Made by a program: the position numbers and the translations under genes
The notes under the pieces: generated by a model
Told to the model about the DNA's origin: nothing
Databases searched by the model: none
Seen by the model: only the letters and a program-made list of their open reading frames with translations
Shown here: one piece after another, positions 10,171 through 22,826 of the stretch
Numbering within the stretch: position 1 is the stretch's first letter
How the letters are laid out: the number at the start of each line of letters is the position of its first letter
Source: Pristionchus mayeri
Taxonomy: Eukaryota > Nematoda > Chromadorea > Rhabditida > Neodiplogasteridae
Reading direction: 5' to 3'
NCBI GenBank assembly: GCA_036245805.1
Contig: BTRK01000006.1
Coordinates: 42,502,520-42,566,519 of the forward strand
Length of the DNA stretch: 64,000 nucleotides

Positions 10171-12098
10171 GAGTGACTATCTGAGAGAACTGAGCAGAGG
10201 CCGTACAGTGAAAAATAAAGTGCCGATTTTAAGATCCCACTAGGGGTAACTTTTCACGTAGAGTTCGAAAATCGACCTTAGGAAGCCGTATCTCTGACTC
10301 CTCATTTCGTGTTATGCGCTGAAGTTGAGAGGTCGGTTTTTGTATCTTTTGAACGGCGCTTCCAAACCCATAAATGTATGGTAATTCTGAAAGATCTCGA
10401 CGAGATAAGCATTTTCACTGTTGAAAGTGTATTGCTAGCTCATCTTTGAAAAAAGTTACGGCCGTTTGAAATCAAAAATTTGTCTAAAAATAGCCGACCT
10501 GAAAAATTTTTGGGGGCTGTCGTTTTTTAATTAGTCGCATTAAAACCGCCATAAAAAAGTACCCCTAATGCCAAATTTTCAGCGAAAAATTCGTTCCCCT
10601 AAGATGTTTCCTGGTTTTCGGGAGATGCCGCAATGCAGATTTCCCGATATTTCAAATCAACAGCATTCAACAGCAAAACATGGCATTCACTCTCATTGGG
10701 AGTCATTGATGTTTTTAGTTTATTTTTACTATATTTGAAACCTTATCTAAGTGAACATCAGCTCGATTGACAGCGTTTCAATGTGATTTGAGCCTGTTGT
10801 ACACGTTTGGCCTTTGTTTTGACAACGATATCTCTACAACCAAAGGTAATACAGTTAACAGATCTTAAATATAAAGCATATGTGATATTATAATTAATAA
10901 TAATTTGTTTCGGAACCATTCCTGTCCGTTCCAAATATATTGTAGTGCGTAATTTACCAATTCCGGGTTCCTGCCTCACCAATTCCTGCTCGAAGCGGGC
11001 TCAAACTTAATTTTTAAGCGTGCTAATGTCAAAATTCGTATTCTACGAGTGAAAATACACCAAGATATTACGTTTTCATACGTATCCATGATTTCGACAT
11101 TTTCACCCCTTACTACACCAGGGGCAAAAATGTGAAAAAGTATTTTTTCTTTAATTTTACTTTTGTAACATTTTTTCTGGAACATTTTCACTCGTAGAAT
11201 ATGAATTTTGACATTAGAGTGCTTAAAAATTAAGTTTCAGCCCGCTTCGAGCAGGAATTTATGCTGCAGGAACCCGGAATTGGTAAATTACGCACTACAA
11301 TATACTTGGAATGAACAGGAATGGTTCCGAAACAAATTATTATTAATTATAATATCACATATGCTTTATATTTAACATCTGTTAACTGTAGTACCTTTGG
11401 TTGTAGAGATATCGTTGTCAAAACAAAGGCCAAACGTGTACCACAGGCTCAAATCACATTGAAACGCTGTCAATCGAGCTGATGTTCACTTAGATAAGGT
11501 TTCAACTGCTCAAAATGTTTCAAATATATTAAAAATTAACTAAAAACATCAATGACTCTCAATGAGAGTGAATGCCATGTTTTGCTGTTGAATGTTGTTG
11601 ATTTGAAATATCGGGAAATCTGCATTGCGGCATCTCCCGAGAACCAGGAAACATCTTAGGGGAACGAATTTTTCGCTGAAAATTTGGCATTAGGGGTACT
11701 TTTTTATGGCGGTTTTAATGCGACTAATTAAAAAACGACAGCCCCCAAAAAATTTTTCAGGTCGGCTATTTTTAGCAAATTTTTGATTTCAAACGGCCGT
11801 AACTTTTTTCAAAGATGAGCTAGCAATACACTTTCAACAGTGAAAATGCTTACCTCGTAGAGATCTTTCAGAATTACCATACATTTATGGGGTTTGGAAG
11901 CGCCGTTCAAAAGATACAAAAACCGACCTCTCAATTTCAGCGCATAACACGAAATGTGGGGTCAGAGTTACGGCTTCCTAAGGTCGATTTTCGAACTCTA
12001 CGTGAAAAGTTACCCTTAGGAGGATCTTAAAATCGGCACTTTATTTTTCACTGTACGGCTCATAGGTAGATTTGCTCAATTCTCTCAGATAGTCACTC
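10171..12098. repeat. Long foldback element, family F1 copy 1 (arms ~0.9 kb)
   Basis: Arms at about 10171-11057 and 11186-12098 are imperfect inverted repeats around a ~130-bp unique centre. The outer ends read GAGTGACTATCTGAGAGAAC and its complement. The arms share blocks such as CGACCTTAGGAAGCCGTATC with copies at 15467-17390 and, more distantly, 33013-34076. There is no coding potential, so this is probably a non-autonomous foldback transposon. Confidence 0.88.
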
Positions 12099-12292
12099 TT
12101 ATCTCTCAGAAATTGCATTGCATACACCAGATTATGCACCAGATTACAACACAATTGAATCAACACAATCATTCTGGCCCTCAACGCTAGTCGCGAGCGG
12201 TGTGGTGCGCATTCCGTCCCCCCGTCTCCCTCTCCCTCGGCCAGTTTCCCTCTCCCAGCAGCTCTGGCAAGCGGGAGTTGTAAGCCGCCTCG

Positions 12293-13429
12293 ATGGGTCG
12301 TCCATTCAACATCGGCACGCTGAACGCCCGGACACTCGCACCCAAGGAGAAGCTCCTCGAGATCGAGCTGGCCCTCTCAAAGATCAAGTGGGACATCGTA
12401 GCTGTTCAGGAGGCGAGGATTGTGGGTTTAGCTTCCTTCAATCTTGCGGCCTCAGGCATCGTCGTTTATCACTCAGGGGGTGCCACTGCAAGACATGGTG
12501 TCGCTTTCCTGCTGCAACCGCATCTTGCAAAAGGAGCCGTGTTTCGAGGTCTTTCGGATCGTCTCGCAACCCTGCAGCTACCACAACAGAAACTCTTCCT
12601 GGTCAATGCTTACGCCCCAACATCGGCTTATGATGATGCCGTCTACGACGACTTCCTTGACCAGATCGAGAACGCGCTGCACGACGCTCCGGCAGGATAC
12701 ATGCCAGTTTTGGTCGGGGATTTCAACTGTAGAGTCGCAAAGGAACCTGGCAATGAAAGATTTGTCGGTGAATTTGCCTCTCCGACCCCGAACTCACGTG
12801 GGCGCTCTTTTGCAGAGACCTGCGTGAGGAACAAATTGCGCATCCAAAACACCTTCCCCAAGCGACGTCGAGGAAGAATCTGGACTTGGCGTTCCCCTAA
12901 CGGCTCCACATTCAACCAAATTGACTTCGTAGCATCGCCCATCACAGCGAGAGTTGTCAATTGTGGAGTCGTTGGACAGTTCGAATTCGACTCCGACCAT
13001 CGTCTCGTCCGACTCACCCTCTCTCTCCCCAACAAGGTGCGGCATAAAAGATGCAGGGAGCGGCTGGATTTCGATAAAGTCGCTTTTACTGCCAATGCGA
13101 ACCTTCTCGCATCAATGCCCCTTGCTCGTCCATCCTCAGCCACAGACGCCTTCCACAAGATACAAGCGTTTGCAAAGACAGCAGCAACCAACTGTTGGAG
13201 AAAGAGGCAATCGCCACCTTGGATCTCTCCCGCAACTCGGAAACTCCTTGCTCAACGCCATCTACTTCGATCATCCCTGCAATCCAATGTCGAATATTCC
13301 TTGTCATGCAAAACAGCCCGAAGCAACCTCGTAGACGATATCAAGAGAAGGAAAGAGAACCAGGCAAAACAAGCTGCAATGAAAGGAAGAAGCATCGTCA
13401 AAGAGGCTCAAACTGCGCTCGTCTCGTAA
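12293..13429 (+). pseudogene. RTE element endonuclease domain (part 1 of a frameshifted polyprotein)
   Basis: The 378-codon frame starts with an APE-like endonuclease: NIGTLNARTL (N-terminal motif I), IVAVQEAR (metal-binding Glu), LVNAYAPT, VLVGDFN (catalytic Asp-Asn) and FDSDHRLV (catalytic Asp-His near residue 240). This nicks target DNA for target-primed reverse transcription. The frame stops at a TAA at 13427. The sequence one frame over continues directly into the reverse transcriptase, so the stop reflects a single-base frameshift rather than the natural end. Apart from this break the element looks young. Confidence 0.82.
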
Positions 13430-15038
13430 ACGACTTCTCGTTCCTGACCCAGTCTCTGGCGCCCTTTCCCAAGATGCGACTAAGACTGCCGTCCAAGTTT
13501 ACTACGGGGAACTCTACAAACGCGCAGTGAACATTCCCTTGGCCGTGCCTCCTTCTCCCGAACCATTGCCACTCTTCCTTCCAGATGAAACGAGGCATGC
13601 TCTCTCGCTTCTCAAGTGCGGGCATTCCCCTGGATCCGATGGTATCCTCCCTGACATGCTTTACCACTCAAGAGAGCACCTTGCCCCATTCTTCGCTGAT
13701 CTACTGAATCGCCTCGTAGCAGGAGACCAAGTACCTGGAGATTTGGTTGAAGCAGTTGTGTCCCTTCTTCACAAAAAGGGCGACCCAACAGATATCGGAA
13801 ACTTCAGACCAATCTCGTTGCTTAACGTATCCCTCAAGACAATCACTCGCGTTGTTCTCAAACGAATCGAATCATCAATTGAAGAGGCTGAATCGCACAC
13901 TCAGACCGGATTCCGGAAAGGTCACTGCACTCTCAACAATCTTCACTCGATCAAACAACTCGCAGAACGCACGCACGAATACGGAATGCACCTCTACTTG
14001 GGATTCGTGGATTTTCGGAAGGCATTTGACTGTGTGGAATGGAACTCTGTTTGGCACGCACTGTGGATCGCTAGAGTGCACCCGACTCTAATCCATCTCT
14101 TGCGTCGCCTCTACGAATCTTCCTCTACTCTCATCCGTGTCAACGAGGATTTGGTTCCAGTTGAAGTGCGGAGAGGAGTTCGCCAAGGAGACACTCTCTC
14201 CCCATGTCTCTTCAATGCCGTCTTGAGATACGCTATGAATGAAATCGATTGGGAGAACAACGGAATATCGATCGATGGCCGCAACCTGAGTCACTTAGAG
14301 TACGCAGACGACATTGTTCTAATCGCAAAGAGTCGCCCCGAACTGGAGAACATGATGAAGAAACTTATGGAGGCTTGCGCGCGCGTTGGTCTTGAAGTAA
14401 ATCCATCCAAGACCGTACTTCTAACCTCGTGCACCTCCACCCGAGCACCCATTGTCATCGACAATCTGAAGTTCAACTTTGCCGAATCCACCACCTATCT
14501 AGGCGGAAGAATCTCACTTCCCCTTGACTACTCAGCAGAACTTGAGCACAGAATTCGTCTGGGTTGGTTCGCATGGAGCAAGCTCTCGTACCTCCTCTCT
14601 TCACGCATTCTACCGATGAAAACAAAGCGGCGCCTTTTCAACAGTTGTGTCATGTCTACGATACTCTATGGCAGCGAGCTATGGGCCCTACGAGCAAGTG
14701 ACAAGGAGCGACTAAGTGTGACTCAGCGTAAGATGGAGCGGAAAATGCTCGGAATCAGCTTGCGAGATCGATGGAGGAACGTGAACATCCGCAACGCAAC
14801 AGGAGTCCGTGACTGGAATCAGGAGGCTATGAGAAGGAAGGCAATTTGGGCGTTGAAACTGCGACGAATGGATATGGAAGAATGGAGCAGAGCGACTACT
14901 ATGTGGATACCTTACAACAGGACGCGCTCACCGGGTCAGCCTAAACCCCGATGGAGAGATGATCTCAGAAGAACTATTGGAGCGAGATGGTGGAACGCAA
15001 CTGCTGAAGAATACCGACCCTTCCTCATCTTGCGTTAA
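13430..15038 (+). pseudogene. RTE element reverse transcriptase domain (part 2 of a frameshifted polyprotein)
   Basis: This frame is open through 15038; an internal ATG at 13527 starts a 503-codon ORF. Reverse-transcriptase motifs appear in order: GDPTDIGNFRPISLL, GFVDFRKAFDCVEW (first catalytic Asp), RRGVRQGDTLSPCLFN, and LEYADDIVLIAK with the catalytic YADD. They are followed by the thumb and a C-terminal GQPKPRWRDDLRR block characteristic of the RTE clade. Copying the element's RNA at the nicked target is the known role. The catalytic residues are intact, but without the endonuclease in frame the copy is probably inactive. Confidence 0.85.
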
Positions 15039-15072
15039 CGCATGACGTGATAAATATTGATTGATTGATTGA

Positions 15073-15466
15073 AACTGATCTCTTTGAGTCTTACCACGAT
15101 GCAGAATAGGCTTGTATTGTATTATGGTTTCACCTACGAGACCAGGAACAGCACCATCAAATCTTTGCCAAAGGAGTAGAACGCAGTGAGGATGATCACC
15201 ACAGCCGTCAACAGTACCGGGTGAATCTCCAGCTCTTCCTCAACCACTTCCACATATTGAACTATCTTTTCTGAATAAAGTATTATCACAAAATGAAACA
15301 CTCACAAAGCCAATTGCGTGAGTAAAAGCAATAAAATTCTAATTGGAATACACCTCGGACAGGCCCGCAGCGTCGCTTAGTCATTCTAATCGATGTATCT
15401 GCTTCAAAAAATTCTGACAATGTAAGAATAGACTCGTCAACACTAAATCGCCGTGAAAGTTTACAT
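15073..15466. other. Intergenic stretch between RTE element and foldback
   Basis: About 390 bp without a recognisable exon or repeat. It separates the RTE tail from the second F1 foldback. Confidence 0.45.
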
Positions 15467-17390
15467 ATGAGTGACTGTCTGAGAGAACTGAGCAATTTCA
15501 CCTATATGCCGTACAGCGAAAAATAAAGTGTTGTTTTTAAGATGTCCCTAGGGGTAACTTTTCGCGTAGAGTTCGAAAATCGACCTTAGAAAGCCGTATC
15601 TCTGACCCCTCATTTCCGGTGTCGCGCTGTATGTGGGTGGTCGGTTTTTGTATCATTTGAACGGATCATCCAAACCCCATAAATGTATTGTAATGCTGAA
15701 AGATCTAGACGAGATAAGCATTTTTGGTGTTGGAAGTTTGGGGCTAGCTCATCTGTGAAAAAAGTTAAGGCCGTTTCAAATATAATTTTTATCGTCTTTT
15801 TGTCGTCCTGAAAAAAATTTTGGGAGGTGACGTTTTTTCATCATGCGTATTAGGATCGTCATGAAAAAGTACCCCTAGGGCCAAGTTTTCTCAAAAAAAT
15901 TCGTTCCCCCGCGATGTTTCCTGAGGCTCGAAATATGCAGCAGCACAGATTCTCCGAAAATTCAAACCAACAACGTTCAACAGAAAAACACCACATTCAC
16001 TCTCATTGAGTGTCATTGATGTTAATAGCTAATATTAAATATATTTTGAACATTTTGAGCATCTGAAATCGTATCTAAGTGGACATCAGCTTGATTGGCG
16101 GTGGTTCAATTTGATTTTACCCTTTTGTACACTTTTTGCATTTGTTTTGACAACGATATCTCAACAATCAAAGACACAGCAGGTAACATGTATTAAATAT
16201 AATGCATTTATGATATTACATTTAATACTAATTTGTTTCGGAACCATTCCTGTCCATTCCAAGTATTTAGTAGTACGTAAATAGCCAATTCCGGGTTCCT
16301 GCCGTATCAATTCCTACTCGAAGCGTGCTCAAACTTAATTTTTAAGCGGTCTAATGTGAAAATTCGTATTCTACGAGTAAAAATGTACCAGAAAAAATGT
16401 TCAAAAAGTAAAATTTAAGAAAAAATATTTTTCATATTTTTGCCCTTTGGGTAGTATGGGGTGAAAATGTCGAAATTATGGATACATATGAAATCATGAT
16501 ATCTTGGTGTATTTTCACTCGTAGAATCCGAATTTTCACATTAGAGAGCTTAAAAATTAAGTTTGAGCCTGCTTCGAGCAGGCTATTTACGTACTACTAA
16601 ATACTTGGAATGGACAGGAATGGTTCCGAAACAAATTAGTATTAAATATAATATCATAAATGCATTATATTTAATACATGTTACCTGCTGTGTCTTTGAT
16701 TGTTGAGATATCGTTGTCAAAACAAATGCAAAAAGTGTACAAAAGGGTAAAATCAAATTGAACCACCGCCAATCAAGCTGATGTCCACTTAGATACGATT
16801 TCAGATGCTCAAAATGTTCAAAATATATTTAATATAAGCTATTAACATCAATGACACTCAATGAGAGTGAATGTGGTGTTTTTCTGTTGAACGTTGTTGG
16901 TTTGAATTTTCGGAGAATCTGTGCTGCTGCATATTTCGAGCCTCAGGAAACATCGCGGGGGAACGAATTTTTTTGAGAAAAGTTGGCCCTAGGGGTACTT
17001 TTTCATGACGATTCTAATGCGCATGATGAAAAAACGTCACCTCCCAAAATTTTTTTCAGGACGACAAAAAGACGGCAAAAATTATATTTGAAACGGCCTG
17101 AACTTTTTTCACAGATGAGCTAGTCCCACACTTCCAACACCAAAAATGCTTATCTCGTCGAGATCTTTCAGCATTACTATACATTTATGGGGTTTGGATG
17201 ATCCGTTCAAAAGATACAAAAAGCGACCACCCAGATACAGTGCGACACCGGAAATGAGGGGTCAGAGATACGGCTTTCTAAGGTCGATTTTCGAACTCTA
17301 CGCGAAAAGTTACCCTTAGGGATATCTTAAAATCAGCACTTTATTTTTCGCTGTACGGCCTATGGTCAGTTCTCTCTGATAGTTACTCAT
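15467..17390. repeat. Long foldback element, family F1 copy 2 (arms ~0.9 kb)
   Basis: Imperfect inverted repeat, arms at about 15467-16390 and 16511-17390. Termini (ATGAGTGACTGTCTGAGAGA) and arm blocks match copy 1. The ~120-bp centre is the reverse complement of the centre of copy 1, which means the two copies were inserted in opposite orientations. Some substitutions separate the arms within each copy, so it is not a fresh insertion. Confidence 0.88.
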
Positions 17391-17842
17391 ATTCACTCAC
17401 CATTCTGAAGATATCGGCATCGATCGAGTAGATCTTGTGCTACTTTTTTCATTTCCCATTATACTGTCGCGAATGGCCGCTCATTCTGTTTATGTTGCAT
17501 CCCACCTGCTGGAGTGTATGTGAAATAGAGAGCGTCTAAACAGTTATGATTTCCTTGCCCAATAAATTACTATGTTTGAATTGGTTTGCCCAGCCACAAT
17601 GAGACAACAAAACTTTGATATTTTGAATCTTCATTATTTAAGAATTACCTGATTTTCATTAGTGCCTGAGACAATGTAATTGCTCGTAGAGGAAATATCC
17701 CCACTATCCGAAACTTACTTTTCATTGACGCGCCAAAAAGTGCAATATATTTTCACACAAAATGTATCTTGCTGTGTAAGTATCGATAGGATACTTCGCG
17801 TGGACTCTTCTCACTTCCCGTGCCTTTCTTGGAGTTTCTAAA

Positions 17843-18810
17843 ATGCGTAAGAAGTACACAAATAACTTCCAGTCGCTTCTTCACGTGGCATGATCGTTCT
17901 CTGCATTTCATTTTATCATTTCTCAGAAATTTGGGGGGAAGAATAATGAGTATGATGTGTGCATGTTTTCGAGAGCTTCAATGATTCATGGTTCAATTCC
18001 TCCTTCTTCATATATTACACAATGATGATTCGCGCACAGTCACTCTAATCACGTTTTTTCTCTACTGGAAAAGCAGAAAATTCGATTAGCTAATGTTCCT
18101 TATCGAGATATGCTTGAGAAGGTGCCTCTATCTCATTCATATCAAGTATCTTGATGACTTGACGAAAGCAAACGTTATCCCGCGCTCTTCTCAACACATC
18201 CTTTCCCGTTTCTCCAGGCAACGATTGTGACTCAACTATCATTGATTCGAAAAGTTTTTCTTCATCCCGCGTTTACTTCCATTTTTATGCAAATTTTGAC
18301 CAAGGTTGTTCTCTGTAGTTTTTCGTTATAATTACAATAAATGAAAATATTATTGCAGCTATTTCAAAAAAGGGGTTTCTTCATGCAACATCTGGGAAAC
18401 TGCCTCACAAGGTTCGCTTTAACCGGAAATACATGAGTACGTACTACTTCAGATGCTCGCAGAGGACTTGGAAGGCGGAAGGCTCTGAGGAAACTCCGCC
18501 TCCTCATCCTGTGACTGCTCAACCGGTCGCTCCCACTCCACCTTCACCTCCTACGATAGTTGAGGCCCACGCAGCCGCCGACGTCGCTCCCACGTGTTCC
18601 GATGACTCGGATTCCGAGGTAGACGACGTCGAAGCGTCTCAACGTAACTAACTTCAGATGAGCCCGCGCGGCTACGAGATGAACCCCGAACAGGCTGCTC
18701 ATTTCGAGCAGCTTGTTCGGGATTGGCGAGAGTTGCGGGAGGAGGGACAAGAAGAGCCATCTCAGCCGGAGGAGAAGGAGGAGAAGGAATCGGTTAATCC
18801 CTCGAGCTAA
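17843..18810 (+). CDS. Tentative small acidic protein, six exons, 164 aa
   Basis: I do not recognise this protein. The model uses exons 17843-17884, 18077-18121, 18218-18253, 18359-18411, 18453-18618 and 18658-18810. All junctions have GT/AG and the phase closes to a TAA. The last two introns are very short (41 and 39 nt) with TTCAG acceptors. The N-terminal half is basic and helical-looking (KIRLANVPYRDMLEK, LFQKRGFFMQHLGN). A Pro/Ala/Thr-rich linker of ~45 residues follows, then an acidic C-terminus (HFEQLVRDWREL, then a Glu-rich tail). There is no signal peptide or membrane segment. The first exon is the weakest; more exons could lie upstream. The reading bias and phase closure are the only support. 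Confidence 0.42.
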
Positions 18811-19321
18811 TCTAGAGTGATTCATATTTATCATTCTGTTTTGGATTCTCACTCTGATAGTAGCGTTATGTACAGATTGCATAATATCATCACCTCAGGG
18901 AACGTAGTGTATATCTAGGTATCGTTTCCGTAGAGTCGTTTCAATCGTGAAAGGTTTGTTGTGTAAATCCACGGTTCGAGAAATGTATTAGAGTATTAGT
19001 TCATACATTGAAAAATTGTATTATTTATTCAGATAAATTTTGTTGGGAAGTGATATCGAAAAAATAATCATATCATACGATTGACGTCTTCGGATTAATG
19101 AATGCAATGAAGGATGAAATGTATTGAAAAAGTGATGCCTAAGAAATTCTTAGTCGATATTATAGAGCTGGCATTGGTATTGTGAGCGCTCTAACTTCAT
19201 ATCACGAGTATCTTGAAGTCTTGACAAACATAGACGTGTTTATGTTTGTCGATAGTACCAACCCCATTTCGTTTCTACGCGGTAGAGGGGAACAGGGCGC
19301 GCAAGTAGCACGTTGCCACCC
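18811..19321. other. Intergenic region upstream of tRNA-Arg
   Basis: AT-rich, no recognisable gene; probably the 3' flank of the small gene and the 5' flank of the tRNA. Confidence 0.45.
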
Positions 19322-19394
19322 GGCCTTGTGGCCTAATGGATAAGGCGTCGGACTTCGGATCCGAAGATTGCAGGTTCGAGTCCTGCCAGGGTCG
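19322..19394 (+). tRNA. tRNA-Arg (anticodon TCG), copy 1
   Basis: A 73-nt cloverleaf. Acceptor stem GGCCTTG/CAGGGTC (with G-U pairs), D-arm GCCT/AGGC, anticodon stem TCGGA/TCCGA with loop CTTCGGA giving anticodon TCG (reads CGA), and T-arm GCAGG-TTCGAGT-CCTGC. The internal promoter boxes (TGGCCTAATGG and GGTTCGAGTCC) are intact, and a CTTTT terminator follows. Identical in sequence to the copy at 45110-45182. Confidence 0.96.
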
Positions 19395-19495
19395 AAATCT
19401 TTTGCGTTTTTCATTGATTTTGTTTATGATGTAGATTGCTGTATTTGATATTTTACTGAATGATAAATGCCAATTTCTAGGATAGAACGAATTTA

Positions 19496-22457
19496 TCATA
19501 TTCTCGCTGGGATCTGCACAATCGTTGAGTTAGTCGTTTCAGGTCGTTGGAATACTTGACGCTTGATGGGATGCCAGAATAGCGCCTTGAACTGCTCTTG
19601 GAACGAGCGAATGAAGACGATGGAGGCGAGGACGTTCAGGCCCGTGGTGAATGCTGCGGCGGATTTGGTGAAGTCCTTGAACCAGGACGGCGCCTCGAAC
19701 AATGATGTCCCGTTTTCATCAACTACAGTGTAAATATTGAAACTAGTAATGACAAGCAAGCTCTCCTCGTTTCACATGCTCTCTCACTCTGTCTGATCGG
19801 TCAAATGGGCACTAGCTCCGGTGAGAACTATGACGTCATGCCGCCTTTGATAAGTCAAAGGCGGCACGACGTCATAGTTCTCATCCGACCTAGTGCCGTG
19901 AAAGGGCATGCGAAAGGAGGAGGGCTTTAGAAACTCTACCAGACACAGTTATAATACTACGATTAAAACATGAATAGTGGTTAATAGGAAAGCAACGGCA
20001 TCCGAGCTTACTCACTCCACATCTGGCTAATGGTGTAGTAGGAGTTGGAGGAGATGGTGATGAACGGGATAGCGGATTGGAGGAGGAGACACAGCGCCAC
20101 GGCCATTTCGTCCACCTTCCGGCTCTGGGAGACATTAGCTGCAACGATTTTACGTGATGTTCCGCTTGTCGTATTCAATTCTCAATTTGCTGCATTTATC
20201 AGGTTCATTTAGTAGATCCAGTTGAATCTCACGCTACATCATAATGACGAGAGAATGAACAGAATGAGAAGACCGTGGAAGCGTTTCTCGGACTCGGAAC
20301 CGCCGTCTCTCCATCCTAAACCCTCTTATGCAATACTCAATCTTTACGGATAGTGCATGAAATGAAGAAAAAAATTTTCTCGGGCTCGAGTGATTGTCAT
20401 TTTCTCACGTTTTTTGTCTCATTGACTTACTTCTGCTCGCTTTGACGTAGATAAGAAAGGCGACGGTGAGAAGATTGAGGAGCAGGGCGATCAAGGGAAC
20501 GAGAAAGGTGTAGAAGTTGAACATCTTAATGATAGGCATTGTAAATAAGATCAAGGCGGTGCATACTGTGCACTGCATAATTATATTGTTATTGCATATG
20601 ACACTTTTTTATTTTAATCTTTCTTTTATGAAAGATTTTTTAAAATGATGATGCAATATGTGTACAATACATACGATTGCAGGTATGGTCTCGAGGAAGA
20701 AGATGACTGGGCTGCACACCTCCTGGTAGTATACTGTGCTAACTGCGAACATGTATGAAACGAGGCCGACCTGGAATAGAGGAAAGTCAGAATTAAAGAG
20801 AAAATACAAAGAATTTTCTTGCTACTTATCAGCGGCCAAAATTCCCGATGTAATCTTTTGAAGAAATTCAAAGATGGAGCAAAAAAAGTTGATATTAACA
20901 AACGATTAATTTGCGACAATGACTAGTATAAAATTCAGAGGTAGGTGAGGACATGTCAAGAAATTTTGGGGCATGACAAAACGGCAAACGACAAAACGGC
21001 AACGGCTCATAGCTCGCTTGGAAGTCGGTACTGCAGCTTGGGAGTTGTCACATTTTTATTTGTATGAGGTACCGTACCCCTACCGTATCCCAGTTCCGTG
21101 GGTCAGATTCAGTTCCTTGGGTCAACTATTTTTCTAATATTCCCCAATCGATCAGCGAATGATTCTATAATGATTTAAGGTCTCCTGGCAGCTGTAGAAT
21201 CATTGTGCGACAAATTTCAGAATTTTAGAAAAATAGTTGACCCAAGGAACTGGATCTGACCCACGGAACTGTAATACGGTAGGGTTACGGTACCTCATAC
21301 AGATAACAATGTGACAACTCCCAAGCTGCAGTACCGACTTCCGAGTGAGTTATGCGTCGTTGCCGTTTTGTCGTTTGCCGTTTTGTCGTGCCCCGAAATT
21401 TGACAACTTTCAAGAAACGACTACGCATGGAGGTGCAGGGCAACGTGGCCGACCGCAAGTGTGCTTACTAGTGGATGACATTCAAAAAATAGGGCTTACG
21501 GATATGAAACAAAGATTACGTTGCGGAACTTACCAGTATCGAACTGCAGAATCCAAAAACGCCAAGGACGAAGCCCACGCCGACACGCACGTTGAAGACG
21601 AGCGCCACCAAACGCGAGAATCCCACTGCCTGAATCATTTCCTTCCAGAATGGTAAAATGTCCGTGATTGTCCATTCAAAAAGGTAAGCAATTCTGTGTG
21701 AACAAAAGAAATCTCCTTTTGACAGAGTAGCAAACTAGGCATAGCTCTAGGAAAGGGATGGCTTCAAAAGAAATGACTCTCTTCATAATACGTGCTTGCC
21801 AGTGGGAAGAATGCTGGGGGTCAGTGGGTAGAATGCAATGACATCTCTCTACACTCACCACAATCGCATTGTACGACATTAGATTGAATGCAGACGTGTT
21901 CAATTTGAGCATCGAGCACACGATTATGGTCGTTTCGATTTCCTGGACATCATTTTCTCTTTTTTGGAATCATTGCTGAACTTGTCAACGTTGGTAAATA
22001 GCTTTACCTTGTCAACGGCGATGGCGAACCACGTTTCGAATATAGTTTGGGGCAATGTGAAAATGAACTGCACAAAGGCAGAGAAGACAATCGTTGTCTG
22101 AAAAAAGGACAAGAAATGAGATAATCTTCATCTATTCTTAAAAGTATTAGACAAGTTGAAACGATGTCAATCGTATTGTGTGGACAGGCGCTATCTGTAT
22201 TTTATCTATTCGAAAAAATATACAGGTGACTTGATTACCTTGTAGAACTCCCAAATCTTGGATTCTCGTCTCGTACAGTAGACGATGAACATAATCGGGA
22301 GATAATTCAGATACATGATAATAGAATTCCGGATGGTTGTAGGCCTATATTTTACGTGGAAGAAGGCCGGATCCGTATAGTAGTCAGTGACCCATGGGAA
22401 GAAGGGATGACGGGCACTATCATTGTATTGTGACCAATCCATCTCACTCAAATCCAT
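19496..22457 (-). CDS. Serpentine 7TM receptor A (nematode chemoreceptor-like), 8 exons, 342 aa
   Basis: Exons (5' to 3'): 22457-22239, 22097-22008, 21942-21859, 21629-21534, 20770-20675, 20524-20431, 20138-20016, 19722-19496. All introns are GT-AG, the phase closes and the frame is uninterrupted. The protein has a ~35-residue outer N-terminus with PWVTDYYTDPAFF, then seven hydrophobic segments: TIRNSIIMYLNY, SAFVQFIFTLPQT, the segment leading into GFSRLVALVFN (in place of DRY), GFVLGVFGFCSS, FLVPLIALLLNLL, ALCLLLQSAIPF and TTGLNVLASIVFIRSF. Cysteines at the start of TM3 and in QEVCSP could form the usual loop disulfide. Probably a sensory-neuron GPCR. I cannot assign it to a named sr family. 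Two repeats lie in its introns. Confidence 0.85.
19809..19897. repeat. Palindromic MITE, copy 2 (intron 7 of receptor A)
   Basis: Hairpin of ~89 bp. GAGAACTATGACGTC pairs with its complement, and the tip is GCCGCCTTTGA/TCAAAGGCGGC. Same family as 4331-4418. Confidence 0.8.
20968..21394. repeat. Foldback element, family F2 (intron 4 of receptor A)
   Basis: Inverted repeat with arms of ~190 bp. The ends read GGGGCATGACAAAACGGCAA and its complement, and inner blocks such as CAAGGAACTG are mirrored. A smaller relative with the same terminal GGGGCATG and AAACGACGGC-type motif lies at 62478-62613. Confidence 0.85.
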
Positions 22458-22712
22458 CTCAACATCACCAGTACAGTATTTTCGCAGTTCATGGGGAAAC
22501 GCGAGTACAAAAAAGGACGGAAGTAAAGGAATATTATTACTGTAATTTATGCTGATCCAAAATGAGGGGCATCTTGCTGTTACTAGGGGAAGGTTAGACA
22601 CTTTAGACTATCATATCTTTAAAGAAGCAGTGTACTCTAACAGGACTTGTGAGCTTAGGCAATGGGCTACCTTTCACCTCACAAGGAGGAGAGGGAAGGG
22701 CAATCTTCTGAT

Positions 22713-22826
22713 CGGTGGAAGGAGAGATTTACGTGACTGCTAGCGAAGTACGCCGATTCCCATGGGAAAAAGTGGCCCCCGAAACGATAAACTTTCCTCG
22801 GAGTTTCAAGCTCCAAGAATCAAGTA
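22713..22826 (-). promoter_or_regulatory. Conserved block upstream of receptor A
   Basis: About 115 bp shared with 29938-30057 and 32856-32972. It contains invariant strings such as GTACGCCGATTC, CCCCGAAACGA and GCTCCAAGAATC. It lies ~255-370 bp upstream of the receptor A start codon. Surrounding intergenic DNA is much less similar. A role as promoter or enhancer is inferred from position and conservation only. Confidence 0.4.

Larger units (their letters stand above)
12187..15072 (+). mobile_element. RTE-type non-LTR retrotransposon, nearly complete
   Basis: Contains an apurinic-type endonuclease followed by a reverse transcriptase on one strand, with no gag-like ORF: the RTE layout. The 3' end has a short TTGA repeat (about 15056-15072), typical of RTE tails. 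The 5' boundary is uncertain; I place it near the start of the conserved reading frame. One frameshift near 13427 separates the two domains. It sits between two foldback copies and starts within ~100 bp of the first. Confidence 0.85.

Noticed and set aside
11058..16510. Central spacers of the two F1 foldbacks are in opposite orientation, as if flipped by recombination between arms
   Set aside because: With inverted-repeat arms, simple insertion in opposite orientations gives the same picture, so no inversion mechanism is needed.
19202..19414. Minus-strand frame over tRNA-Arg (also mirrored at 45025-45213)
   Set aside because: It is only a translation of the tRNA gene and flanks.
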